64,000 nt of DNA from Acidimicrobiia bacterium (GTDB lineage: Bacteria > Actinomycetota > Acidimicrobiia > IMCC26256 > DASPTH01): NCBI GenBank assembly GCA_040880805.1, contig JBBDHW010000024.1:69891-133890 (forward strand), read 5' to 3'. Made by a program: the position numbers and the translations under genes. Each line of letters starts with the position of its first letter. The first letter of the stretch is position 1. Below, piece after piece: positions 1-7,872 of the stretch. Below the pieces are notes generated by a model, which was not told the origin of the DNA, did not search any database, and worked only from the letters and a program-made list of their open reading frames with translations.

Positions 1-280
1 GTACCTCTCGTTCAGCGGGATCGTGTCGTTCAAGAATGCGGACGACGTGCGCGCCGCCGCCGCGCTCACGCCGCTCGACCGCATGCTCGTCGAGACCGAT
101 GCGCCCTACCTCGCGCCGGTCCCACACCGCGGACGCGAGAACGAACCCGCGTGGGTGGCGGACGTCGGCGCCGCGCTCGCGGCCGCCACGGGCCGTTCGG
201 CTGACGAAACCGCGGCCTCGACCCGGGAGACCGCGGCCGCGGTGTTCGGGCATCCTCGGGCGCCGGCGCACCCCGTCTGA
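1..280 (+). CDS. tatD: TatD-family metal-dependent hydrolase, C-terminal part
   Basis: The gene runs in from the left edge; only the last 92 residues are visible, read from base 2. The segment has the TatD signature ETDAPYLAP, whose Asp is a metal ligand in this TIM-barrel DNase family, followed by the usual C-terminal helices. TatD proteins are cytoplasmic 3'-5' exonucleases or deoxyribonucleases. In actinobacteria tatD commonly sits directly upstream of an rpf gene and rsmA, exactly as here, which supports the call. Start and N-terminal metal ligands lie outside the window. Confidence 0.9.
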   Translation, partial: YLSFSGIVSFKNADDVRAAAALTPLDRMLVETDAPYLAPVPHRGRENEPAWVADVGAALAAATGRSADETAASTRETAAAVFGHPRAPAHPV

Positions 281-446
281 CCTGCCCGGATGCGGAGGGT
301 GTTGGCCGAGCCGAGACCCGTTGGCTACGTTCCCAGTGTCCCCACGCCTCGCCGGGAGGGCGGACCCGATCGCCGAGCACGCCAGCCGCCACGCGAGCCG
401 GACACCCGGTTCGCGTCCACATCGTCAGCAGGTCCGCCGCACGCGG

Positions 447-1832
447 ATGCCGCGCTTGGGCGCGCATTCCGTCCGGCCGTCACCTGCGCGCGCCGTGCCG
501 TACGACCCCGATTCGTGGCTTCCGGTCCCTGATCCGTCGGCTTTGCCGTCGCTCGAGGACCTCTCGCTCGACGCGTTGGTATCGCCATCGCCGGCCCGGG
601 CCGAACCTCACGACCCCGCCGCGTGGCTGCCCCTCCCCGACGACCTCGGGGCGCTGCCATCGTTGGACGAGCTGCTCGCGCCGTCACCCGAAGTCCGTGC
701 CGCTGTCATCGAAGACGCCGAAGCCGTCGTGCGCGAGGCCGCGGCGGCGGCCGAAGCGGTGGTGGCGCCGTCTCCCGCGCGCGCCGAGCCGCACGACGCC
801 GCGGCGTGGCTGCCCGTGCCCGATCCTCACACGCTCGTCACCATCCCGGAGCTCGCAGCCGGGTTCGGCCCGCCGGCGCGGCCCCGCGAGCGCCGTCGCG
901 TGGCCCGAAACTTGGCGAGCCTGCGCTCGCTGCTGCTCGTCCTGCTCGTAGCCGCGACCATCGCGGTGGGAGTACAAGTGGTCAACGGCAACGGTGCTCC
1001 GGCCGTGCGCGCCGCGTCCTTCCGGATCACCGTCGACGTCGACGGTGTGGTCCGCACCGTGAGTACCACCGAGCGGAGCGCGCAGGGTCTCATGCGCACC
1101 CTGCACGTCGGCAAGCTGGTCGCGGTGCGGAACATCCCGGGGCGTCTGCACGTGGGGTCGGAGGTCGTGCTCCGCACGCGTCACAACGGCGTCCTTGCGG
1201 TCGACGGCCAGATGCTGCGCTTCGACTCCGCGTCGCGCACCGTCGACGAACTGCTCGCTTCGTACAAGGTCGTGCTGTCCGGTGACGACTACATCCAGCC
1301 CGCGCACGACGCGCTGCTCGCCAACGGGCAGACGATCACGGTCACGCGCGTCGGCGACGACACGAAGCAGCGGTTCGAGAAGATCCCGTTCACCGAAGAA
1401 CAGCAGCCCGATCCGAACATCAACATCGGCGAGACGAGTCTACTGCGCGCCGGTGTGAACGGAACGACGACGATCACATACCGCGAGCGGATCGAGAACG
1501 GTGTCGCGGTGGCCACCACCATTCTCTCCAAGGTTCGGTCGCGCGAGCCGGTGTCGCGGATCGTCGGCTACGGCACCAAGGCCGACTGGCACTGGGACGC
1601 GCTCGCCGCGTGCGAGTCGGGCGGGAGGTGGAGCACCATCGACGGTGCCCCGGGCGGCTACGACGGCGGGCTCGGTATCGCGCGCAGCACATGGGCCGTG
1701 TTCGGCGGGCGCGAGTTCGCGCCGATCGCGGGTCAGGCCACCCGCGAGGAACAGATCACCGTGGGGGAGCGGATCTACGCCGCCCACGGCTGGTCCGCGT
1801 GGGGCTGCGCACGCAACGCGTTGCACTGGTAG
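447..1832 (+). CDS. Resuscitation-promoting factor RpfB-like muralytic protein
   Basis: 461 residues from the ATG at 447. The order is: a proline-rich N-terminal region, one membrane segment (about residues 158-178), DUF348-like repeats (about 190-300), a G5-like region (about 310-375) and a C-terminal transglycosylase-like Rpf domain beginning near WDALAACESGG and ending WSAWGCARNALHW. Rpf domains cleave peptidoglycan outside the cell and promote regrowth of dormant cells. The predicted cytoplasmic N-terminus carries three copies of a PSPARA..P.D...WLP.PD motif (about residues 11-29, 47-65, 108-126), which I do not know from RpfB. The frame stays open upstream, so the start is uncertain. Position between tatD and rsmA is the standard actinobacterial arrangement. 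Confidence 0.85.
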   Translation: MPRLGAHSVRPSPARAVPYDPDSWLPVPDPSALPSLEDLSLDALVSPSPARAEPHDPAAWLPLPDDLGALPSLDELLAPSPEVRAAVIEDAEAVVREAAAAAEAVVAPSPARAEPHDAAAWLPVPDPHTLVTIPELAAGFGPPARPRERRRVARNLASLRSLLLVLLVAATIAVGVQVVNGNGAPAVRAASFRITVDVDGVVRTVSTTERSAQGLMRTLHVGKLVAVRNIPGRLHVGSEVVLRTRHNGVLAVDGQMLRFDSASRTVDELLASYKVVLSGDDYIQPAHDALLANGQTITVTRVGDDTKQRFEKIPFTEEQQPDPNINIGETSLLRAGVNGTTTITYRERIENGVAVATTILSKVRSREPVSRIVGYGTKADWHWDALAACESGGRWSTIDGAPGGYDGGLGIARSTWAVFGGREFAPIAGQATREEQITVGERIYAAHGWSAWGCARNALHW

Positions 1833-1875
1833 TTCGCGGGTGAGGGTGTTCGGGCTCCGATAGCTTGTGCGCCCC

Positions 1876-2724
1876 ATGGACATGCTCACGCCGGCGACAG
1901 TCCGCGCGCTGCTGACGGAGCACGGGATCCGTCCGAAGAAGAGCCTCGGACAGCACTTCCTCGCCGATCCCAACACCGCGCGGCGGGTGACGACCCTCGC
2001 CGCGGTGCAGCCCGGCGATGCCGTCCTCGAGATCGGCCCCGGCCTCGGCTCGCTGACCCTCGCGCTCCTCGAGCGCGGCGCGCGCGTACTCGCGCTCGAG
2101 GTGGATGCCACGCTCGCACGCGTGCTCGAGTCGGTGCTCGATCGGGCAGGGGTCGGGCGTGACACGGTCGAGGTGCGAGTGGCCGATGCGGCGTCCGTCG
2201 ACTGGTCGGCGGTGTTGATGGACGGCTCCGAGTGGTCGTGCGTGTCGAATCTCCCCTACAACGTGGCGGTACCCGTAGTGGTGCGGCTGCTCGAGGGGGC
2301 GCCGGCCGTCACTCGGATCGTGGTGATGGTGCAGCGAGAGGTGGGGGAACGACTTGCGGCGGGGCCCGGCGATCCTGAATACGGAGCGGTGTCGGTGAAG
2401 GTTGCCTACTACGCCGCTGCCTCGTTGCTCGGCACCGTGCCGCCGACGGTGTTCGTCCCGCGACCGAAGGTGGAGTCTGCGCTCGTGGGCCTGCGCCGGC
2501 GGGAGGCACCGCCGGTGTCGGTGCCGTCGGAGGCCGAACTGTTCGCGCTCGTCCGCAGCGGGTTCGCGCAGCGGCGCAAGATGCTCCGCAGCTCGCTGCG
2601 TCCGGTGCTCGGCGCGCAGGCCGCGCAGGTGCTCGAAGCTGCCGGTGTGGCGCCCACTGCGCGTGCAGAGACGCTCGGCCTGGAGGAGTGGGCGGCGCTC
2701 GCTCGGAGCGCGGCAGCAGCATGA
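1876..2724 (+). CDS. rsmA: 16S rRNA (adenine1518-N6/adenine1519-N6)-dimethyltransferase
   Basis: 282 residues. RsmA (KsgA) dimethylates two adjacent adenines in the 3' hairpin of 16S rRNA during 30S assembly. Visible hallmarks are KKSLGQHFL near the N-terminus, the SAM-binding motif EIGPGLGSLT near residue 55, the catalytic NLPYN motif near residue 119, and the family C-terminal motif RSGFAQRRKML. ATG 1876 is preferred over an in-frame GTG at 1867 or ATG at 1882. The stop overlaps the ispE start as ATGA, so the two genes are translationally coupled. Confidence 0.95.
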   Translation: MDMLTPATVRALLTEHGIRPKKSLGQHFLADPNTARRVTTLAAVQPGDAVLEIGPGLGSLTLALLERGARVLALEVDATLARVLESVLDRAGVGRDTVEVRVADAASVDWSAVLMDGSEWSCVSNLPYNVAVPVVVRLLEGAPAVTRIVVMVQREVGERLAAGPGDPEYGAVSVKVAYYAAASLLGTVPPTVFVPRPKVESALVGLRRREAPPVSVPSEAELFALVRSGFAQRRKMLRSSLRPVLGAQAAQVLEAAGVAPTARAETLGLEEWAALARSAAAA

Positions 2725-3611
2725 GGCTCGCACGCGTGCGCGCCACCGCGTACCCGAAGCTCACGCTCTCGTTGCGGGTCCTCGGGCGGCGTCCTGATGG
2801 CTTCCACGACCTCGACGCGCTGGTCGTGTCGCTCGGCCAGCCGCACGACGTGCTCGAGGCGTACGCGGTACCGGCGCCGGGTGGCGTGCAGGTGGAAGTG
2901 GTCGGCGACGACGCGGCGAAGGACGTGCCCACCGACCATCGAAATCTCGCGTTCATCGCGGCGGAGAAGCTCCTGGTGCGCGCGGGTCGCTCGGGGCACG
3001 GCGTCCGCCTCGTCGTGCGAAAGCAGATTCCTCCGGGCGCCGGGCTCGGCGGTGCGTCGGCGGACGCCGCGGCCGCGCTGCTCACGGTTCGCCGGCTCCT
3101 CGACGTCGACGTCGACGACGCGGGCATCGCCGAGCTCGCGGCCGAGATCGGTTCCGACGTGTCGTTCTGCGTGTGGGGTGGCGCGGCCTGGATGCGCGGG
3201 CGCGGCGAAGTGATCGAGGACGTGTCGCTGCCGCACGGTATTGGTTTCGTCGTCGCGATCCCCCCGTTCCGCCTGTCGACGCAGGAGGTGTACCGCACGT
3301 GGGACGATATGGGCGGCCCGCGCGCCACGCGCACCGTGCCCGCACCGCGTCGGGTGAGCGCGCTCCTGCCCGAGCTTGCGAACGATCTCGAGCCGGCGGC
3401 CGAGGCGCTCGAGCCACGCCTGGTGGAGTTCCGCACCGCGCTCGAGGCAACCACCGAGCGTCCCGCGTTGCTCGCCGGGAGCGGATCGGCCTATGTGGTG
3501 CCGGTGCAGGACGCACGCGCGCTCCCGCGCCTGGCCGAGGAAGTGAGCCGTCGCCTGCGTGTCCCCGTGGTCGGCACCACGACCGTCTCGCGCGGCGTGC
3601 GCCTCGCCTGA
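2721..3611 (+). CDS. ispE: 4-diphosphocytidyl-2-C-methyl-D-erythritol kinase
   Basis: 296 residues. IspE phosphorylates CDP-methylerythritol in the non-mevalonate (MEP) isoprenoid pathway. The GHMP-kinase fold is shown by the N-terminal AYPKLTLSLRVLGRRPDGFH motif, the ATP-binding loop PPGAGLGGASADAAA near residue 103, and a C-terminal LLAGSGSAY motif. The start overlaps the rsmA stop as ATGA. The rsmA-ispE pair is common in actinobacteria. The gene faces bS22 convergently, with a palindromic repeat between them that could end transcription. Confidence 0.95.
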   Translation: MRLARVRATAYPKLTLSLRVLGRRPDGFHDLDALVVSLGQPHDVLEAYAVPAPGGVQVEVVGDDAAKDVPTDHRNLAFIAAEKLLVRAGRSGHGVRLVVRKQIPPGAGLGGASADAAAALLTVRRLLDVDVDDAGIAELAAEIGSDVSFCVWGGAAWMRGRGEVIEDVSLPHGIGFVVAIPPFRLSTQEVYRTWDDMGGPRATRTVPAPRRVSALLPELANDLEPAAEALEPRLVEFRTALEATTERPALLAGSGSAYVVPVQDARALPRLAEEVSRRLRVPVVGTTTVSRGVRLA

Positions 3612-3623
3612 TCTCGCAACGAA

Positions 3624-3673
3624 CCTGCGTCAGCAGAGGGCGTATAGCGCCCACAGCTGACGCAAGTTGGAGG
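3624..3673. repeat. 50-bp palindromic repeat, copy 1
   Basis: This element has outer arms TGCGTCAG and CTGACGCA and inner arms GGGCG and CGCCC around a TATA centre, so it can fold as a hairpin or cruciform. Its reverse complement matches 21931-21980 at about 46 of 50 positions. It lies between the convergent ispE and bS22 genes and may also act as a bidirectional terminator. Confidence 0.8.
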
Positions 3674-3682
3674 TCGGGTGCC

Positions 3683-3784
3683 TCAGCGGCCCTGCTGGCG
3701 GCGCTGCCAGCGCGTGCGCTTGAGAAGCTTCTTGTGCTTCTTCTTCCGCATTCGCTTGCGGCGCTTCTTGATCAGGGAGCCCAT
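3683..3784 (-). CDS. Small ribosomal subunit protein bS22 (AURKAIP1/COX24-type)
   Basis: A 33-residue, extremely basic protein starting MGSLIKKRRKRM and containing KKKHKKLLKRTRWQRR. It closely resembles the actinobacterial 33-residue protein first seen in mycobacterial ribosomes as bS22, related to the AURKAIP1/COX24 domain. It is expected to bind 16S rRNA in the small subunit. It is a separate gene read toward ispE; the longer open frame upstream of it, antisense to glmU, is not believed coding. Confidence 0.9.
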   Translation of the reverse strand: MGSLIKKRRKRMRKKKHKKLLKRTRWQRRQQGR

Positions 3785-3871
3785 GGCGGCGTGAACGCTA
3801 GTCGCGCAACGGCTTTGCGCCACAACCGTGTCCAAAACTCCGGCCGGTCGAGAGTAGGGTCGAGGGAACGA

Positions 3872-3942
3872 TCGGGGGTGGTGTAACGGCAGCACGGGGT
3901 CCTTTGGAGTCCCAAGTCGAGGTTCGAGACCTCGCCCCCGAG
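3872..3942 (+). tRNA. tRNA-Gln(TTG)
   Basis: The cloverleaf has an acceptor stem of TCGGGGG with CCCCCGA, a T arm CGAGG-TTCGAGA-CCTCG, and an anticodon loop CTTTGGA, giving anticodon TTG. The discriminator is G at 3942, and CCA is encoded at 3943-3945. The anticodon stem has one apparent U-U mismatch (second pair from the loop). Located 73 bases upstream of glmU. Confidence 0.9.
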
Positions 3943-4015
3943 CCACGACCACCTCGTGAGGGAAAGCGCAACGAGCGAGCCAGAACGAGTGAGAAGGGGA
4001 AGGAAAGCACGAGAG

Positions 4016-5458
4016 ATGCCCGGTCAGCACCGTCGCCCGCTCTCTGCTGTCGTGCCCGCCGCAGGCGAGGGCACGCGCATGCGGTCCGGCACGCCCAAGA
4101 TGCTGCACCCGCTGTGCGGCCGTCCCATGGTCCTGCACGTGCTCGACTCCCTCGCCGCGCTCCCGCTCGACCGAATCGTGGTCGTCGTCGGTCACGGCGC
4201 CGAAGACGTGGCGAAGACCATCCAGGAGAACCTCGTCACCGACGTGCCGGTCGAGTTCGTCGAGCAGACCGTCCAGCGCGGCACCGGCGACGCGGTCGCG
4301 GTGGGACTCACGGCGTTCGCGGACGAGCTCGACGGCGAGGACGACGTACTCGTCGTGTTCGCCGATGCACCGCTGCTCCGCCCCGAGACGCTCGCGATGC
4401 TCGCTACCGAGCATCGTCTCGGCGACGCGGCAGCAACGCTGCTCACCGCGCGACTCGACGACCCGTCGAGCTACGGGCGTGTGGTGCGTGACGCGAGCGA
4501 TCACGTCGAGCGCATCGTCGAAGAGCCGGACGCCACGCCCGAAGAGCTCGCGCTCGACGAAGTCAACCCGTCGATCTACTGCTTCCGGCGCGGGCTTCTC
4601 GCGCCCGCTTTGCGCCGTCTCGTTCCCGAGAACGCGCAGGGCGAGTACTACCTCACCGACGTCGTCGCCGTGCTGCGCCAGGCCGGGCACGTCGTCGACG
4701 GCATCGAGGTCGACGACCCAATGGAGGTCTTGCAGGTCAACGACCGCGCGCAGCTCGCGGTGGCCGAGGCCGAGCTGCGGAGGCGCATCAACGACCGATG
4801 GATGCGGGCCGGCGTCACGATGGTCGATCCCAGCCACACCTACATCGACGCATCGGTCGAGCTCGAACCCGACATCCGCTTGCTGCCGGGCACGATCCTC
4901 GAGGGGCACACCGTCGTGCACGGCGGCTCGGTGATCGGGCCCGACGTACAGCTCGTCGACACCGTCGTCGGGCGCGACGTCGTGATCCGCCAGTCGGTCG
5001 CGTTCGAGTGCGAGATCGGCGACCGGGTTACCTGCGGCCCGTACGCGTCGTTGCGTCCGGGCACCCGAGTGGCCGACGACGCGCATCTCGGGACATTCGT
5101 CGAGATCAAGAACAGCGAGATCGGTACCGGCGCCAAAGTGCCGCACCTCTCCTACGTGGGCGACGCCGACGTAGGAGAGCGCACCAATATCGGGGCGGGC
5201 AACATCACCGCGAACTACGACGGGCGCCGGAAGCATCGCACGAAGATCGGCAAAGACGTACGCAGCGGGTCGAACACCGTCTTCGTTGCACCGGTCGAGG
5301 TAGGCGACGGCGCACACACGGGGGCGGGCGCGGTGGTGAACCGTGACGTGCCGCCGGGTGCGATGGCCAAAGGTGTGCCGGCGAGGATCGAGGAAGAGTG
5401 GGTGGCGAAGCGCGACAATGACGAGGCGGACGACGGAGAGAACGGCGAAGGGGCGTAA
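4016..5458 (+). CDS. glmU: Bifunctional N-acetylglucosamine-1-phosphate uridyltransferase / glucosamine-1-phosphate acetyltransferase
   Basis: 480 residues. GlmU acetylates glucosamine-1-phosphate and then makes UDP-GlcNAc for peptidoglycan. The N-terminal pyrophosphorylase domain has AAGEGTRMRSGTPKMLHPL and the Q.GTGDAV motif; the C-terminal left-handed beta-helix has PHLSYVGDADVG and NIGAGNITANYDG, the acetyltransferase signature. The ATG at 4016 follows a purine-rich GGGGAAGGAAAG element. It is followed four bases later by prs, a typical actinobacterial pair. Confidence 0.96.
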   Translation: MPGQHRRPLSAVVPAAGEGTRMRSGTPKMLHPLCGRPMVLHVLDSLAALPLDRIVVVVGHGAEDVAKTIQENLVTDVPVEFVEQTVQRGTGDAVAVGLTAFADELDGEDDVLVVFADAPLLRPETLAMLATEHRLGDAAATLLTARLDDPSSYGRVVRDASDHVERIVEEPDATPEELALDEVNPSIYCFRRGLLAPALRRLVPENAQGEYYLTDVVAVLRQAGHVVDGIEVDDPMEVLQVNDRAQLAVAEAELRRRINDRWMRAGVTMVDPSHTYIDASVELEPDIRLLPGTILEGHTVVHGGSVIGPDVQLVDTVVGRDVVIRQSVAFECEIGDRVTCGPYASLRPGTRVADDAHLGTFVEIKNSEIGTGAKVPHLSYVGDADVGERTNIGAGNITANYDGRRKHRTKIGKDVRSGSNTVFVAPVEVGDGAHTGAGAVVNRDVPPGAMAKGVPARIEEEWVAKRDNDEADDGENGEGA

Positions 5459-5462
5459 CCCG

Positions 5463-6449
5463 ATGGAGTTGGTCTCGAAGAAGCGGTTGCTGCTCTTCGC
5501 GGGTCGTGGCCACACCGCGCTCTCCGAGGAGATCGCCGAGAACCTGAAAGTTCCGCTCGCGCCGGTGACGCTCTCGAGCTTCTCCAACGGCGAGCTGTAC
5601 TGCCGCTACGACGACAGCATCCGCGGTGCCGACGTGTTCGTGCTCCAGACGCACTGCGAGCCGATCAACGATCGCATCATCGAGCAGCTCATCATGATCG
5701 ACGCCGCGAAGCGCGCGTCGGCGCGCCGTATCACGGCGGTGTCACCGTTCTACGGCTACGCGCGTCAAGATCGGAAGGCAGAGGGACGCGAGCCGATCAC
5801 CGCGCGTCTTCTCGCCGACTTGCTCACCGCCTCGGGTGCCGATCGCGTCGTCACCGTCGACCTGCACACGGGGCAGATCCAGGGGTTCTTCGACTTCCCG
5901 GTCGACCACCTCACCGCGGTGCCGCTGATCGCCGACTACGTGGGCCGCGAGATCACGGGCGAAGCCGTCACTGTTGTCGCTCCCGACGCGGGTGGCGGCA
6001 AGCTCGCCCGCCGGTTCGCGAACTGCCTCGTCGAGACCGGCACCGCCGCCGAGCTCGCGTTCGTCGACAAGCACCGCCCGAAGGGCACGCATAACGTCGC
6101 CGTCGCCACCGAGGTGGTCGGCGCGGTCGAGGGGCGCACCTGCGTGCTGATCGACGACATGATCGACACCGGCGGCACGCTCACGAGCGCGGCGCAGCTC
6201 CTCGTGGAGCGCGGCGCGGAGTCGATCATCATCGCCGCCACCCACGGCCTGCTGTCCGGCCCCGCCGTCGACAGGCTCAAGAACGCTCCTATCCGCGAGG
6301 TCGTCGTCACGAACACGCTGCCGATCCCCGACGACAAGCACTTCGACAGCCTCACGGTGCTCTCGATCGCGCCGATCGTTGCCGAGGCGCTCGACGCCGT
6401 GTTCTGCGACACCAGCGTCAGCGAGATCTTCCGGGGCGACAACCTGTAG
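5463..6449 (+). CDS. prs: Ribose-phosphate pyrophosphokinase
   Basis: 328 residues. It makes PRPP from ribose-5-phosphate and ATP, feeding purine, pyrimidine, histidine and NAD synthesis. Seen motifs are FSNGELYCRY near the N-terminus, the flexible-loop YARQDRKAEGREPI, the divalent-ion/ribose segment VTVDLHTGQIQGFF, and the PRPP loop VLIDDMIDTGGTL. It starts four bases after glmU, implying co-transcription, and is followed by rplY after about 65 bases. Confidence 0.96.
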   Translation: MELVSKKRLLLFAGRGHTALSEEIAENLKVPLAPVTLSSFSNGELYCRYDDSIRGADVFVLQTHCEPINDRIIEQLIMIDAAKRASARRITAVSPFYGYARQDRKAEGREPITARLLADLLTASGADRVVTVDLHTGQIQGFFDFPVDHLTAVPLIADYVGREITGEAVTVVAPDAGGGKLARRFANCLVETGTAAELAFVDKHRPKGTHNVAVATEVVGAVEGRTCVLIDDMIDTGGTLTSAAQLLVERGAESIIIAATHGLLSGPAVDRLKNAPIREVVVTNTLPIPDDKHFDSLTVLSIAPIVAEALDAVFCDTSVSEIFRGDNL

Positions 6450-6514
6450 ACTGACGGGCCTTCCGACCGCCCTATCTCCCGGCCCTTCCTCGGCTCCGAA
6501 AGGTTCCGCGCGCC

Positions 6515-7189
6515 ATGCCCGACATCACCCTCGCTGCAGTTCCGCGGTCTGACCTCGGCTCCCGCCCTGCCGGGCGGCTGCGCCGCGAGGGCTTTGTGCC
6601 GGCCGTCGTGTACGGCCTCGGCAACGACACCGTCACCGTCACCGTGCCGTCGCGCGACCTTGGCCGCATCCTCTCGGGGGAGAGTGGCGCCAACACGTTG
6701 ATCAACCTCGAGCTGGGTGGCGACTCCATGCTCACTCTCGTCCGGCAGATCCAGCGCCACCCCACGCGGGATGAGCTGGTCCACGTCGACTTCATCCGTA
6801 TCCGCCGCGACGTCGCGGTGGCCGCCGATGTGCCGCTGCACCTCCTGGGCGAGCCCGCGGGCGTGCGCGACGGCGGACTGCTCGAGCAACTCGTGTTCAG
6901 CGTCACCGTGGAAGCCATGCCGGGGAACATTCCGGTGGTGTTCGAGCTCGACGTGTCGGAGCTCGTGATCGGTGACCAGCGCCGTGCGTCCGACCTCTCA
7001 CTCCCGGCCGACGTCACGACCCAACTCGATCCCGAGACCGTCGTCGCACAGGTCGCGGCACCGCGCGTCGTGGTCGAGGAAGAGGTCGAGGAGGAGCCGG
7101 TCGAGGGCGAAGAGGGCGAGGCCGTCGAAGGCGCCGCTGCCGAGGCGCCGAGTGGGGCGCCGTCCGAGGGCGGCGACGGCGGCGAGTAG
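6515..7189 (+). CDS. rplY: Large ribosomal subunit protein bL25 (CTC/TL5 form)
   Basis: 224 residues, the long CTC/TL5 form with an N-terminal 5S-rRNA-binding domain (RPAGRLRREGFVPAVVYG) and a C-terminal TL5-type beta domain. The last 40 residues are very acidic (EEEVEEEPVEGEEGE), a common low-complexity tail in actinobacterial bL25. The ATG follows GAAAGG. It sits between prs and pth, the usual order. Confidence 0.94.
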   Translation: MPDITLAAVPRSDLGSRPAGRLRREGFVPAVVYGLGNDTVTVTVPSRDLGRILSGESGANTLINLELGGDSMLTLVRQIQRHPTRDELVHVDFIRIRRDVAVAADVPLHLLGEPAGVRDGGLLEQLVFSVTVEAMPGNIPVVFELDVSELVIGDQRRASDLSLPADVTTQLDPETVVAQVAAPRVVVEEEVEEEPVEGEEGEAVEGAAAEAPSGAPSEGGDGGE

Positions 7190-7195
7190 CTCGCC

Positions 7196-7801
7196 GTGAG
7201 ACTGCGGCGGCCCGGTCGCGCGCCGCGCTCGGGCACGCGCGCCGACCTGCTCGTCGTGGGGCTCGGCAATCCGGGCGACGAGTACGCACACACGCGGCAC
7301 AACGTCGGCGCGGACACGGTCGAGCTGCTCGCCAAGCGTCAGGGCGCGTCGCTGCGCAAGAGCAAAGAGCGGGCGCGGACAGTCGAGGTCACGATCGGCG
7401 GCAAGCGCGTCGCGCTCGCGGTGCCGCTCACGTTCATGAACGACTCCGGCCTCGCGGTCGCCGCGTTGGCGCGCCGGTTCGGCGTGGAGCCCACCCAGAT
7501 CGTGATCGTGCACGACGAGCTCGACCTTCCCACTGCCGTGCTGCGGGTGAAGTCGGGTGGCGGGCTCGCGGGCCACAACGGCCTCCGTTCGATCTCGTCG
7601 CACCTGCACTCCGACGACTATCAGCGCGTGCGCATCGGCGTCGACAAGCCGCAGTCGAAGGAGCGTGGGGTCGATCATGTACTGCGCCGGTTCTCGAAGC
7701 GGGAGCGCGGCGAGATCGCCGTGACGATCGAACAGGCTGCGGATGCGGTCGAGTGCATCGCGACCGACGGCGTCGATGTCGCGATGAACCGCTTCAACTG
7801 A
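7196..7801 (+). CDS. pth: Peptidyl-tRNA hydrolase
   Basis: 201 residues from GTG 7196, six bases after rplY. Pth releases tRNA from dropped-off peptidyl-tRNA. Conserved residues are visible: Asn in GLGNPG (residue 25), the catalytic His in RHNVG (residue 35), FMNDSG, and Asp in VHDELDLP, followed by GGGLAGHNGLRSI. About 15 basic residues precede the domain, slightly more than in most Pth proteins, so an internal start is possible. Confidence 0.95.
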   Translation: MRLRRPGRAPRSGTRADLLVVGLGNPGDEYAHTRHNVGADTVELLAKRQGASLRKSKERARTVEVTIGGKRVALAVPLTFMNDSGLAVAALARRFGVEPTQIVIVHDELDLPTAVLRVKSGGGLAGHNGLRSISSHLHSDDYQRVRIGVDKPQSKERGVDHVLRRFSKRERGEIAVTIEQAADAVECIATDGVDVAMNRFN

Positions 7802-7872
7802 CGCCTGATCGACGCGTAACATGGTGCTCTGACCCGGGTACCGCGCGGTATCCGGGCCTTCGTCGCGTCCCT

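Noticed and set aside
281..446. Possible ydaO-type (c-di-AMP) riboswitch before the Rpf gene
   Set aside because: Such switches often precede rpf genes, but I could not match the conserved core in this leader.
3785..5587. Long open frame antisense to glmU and prs, continuous with the bS22 gene
   Set aside because: It mirrors the codon bias of the strong plus-strand genes; only its last 33 codons match a real protein.
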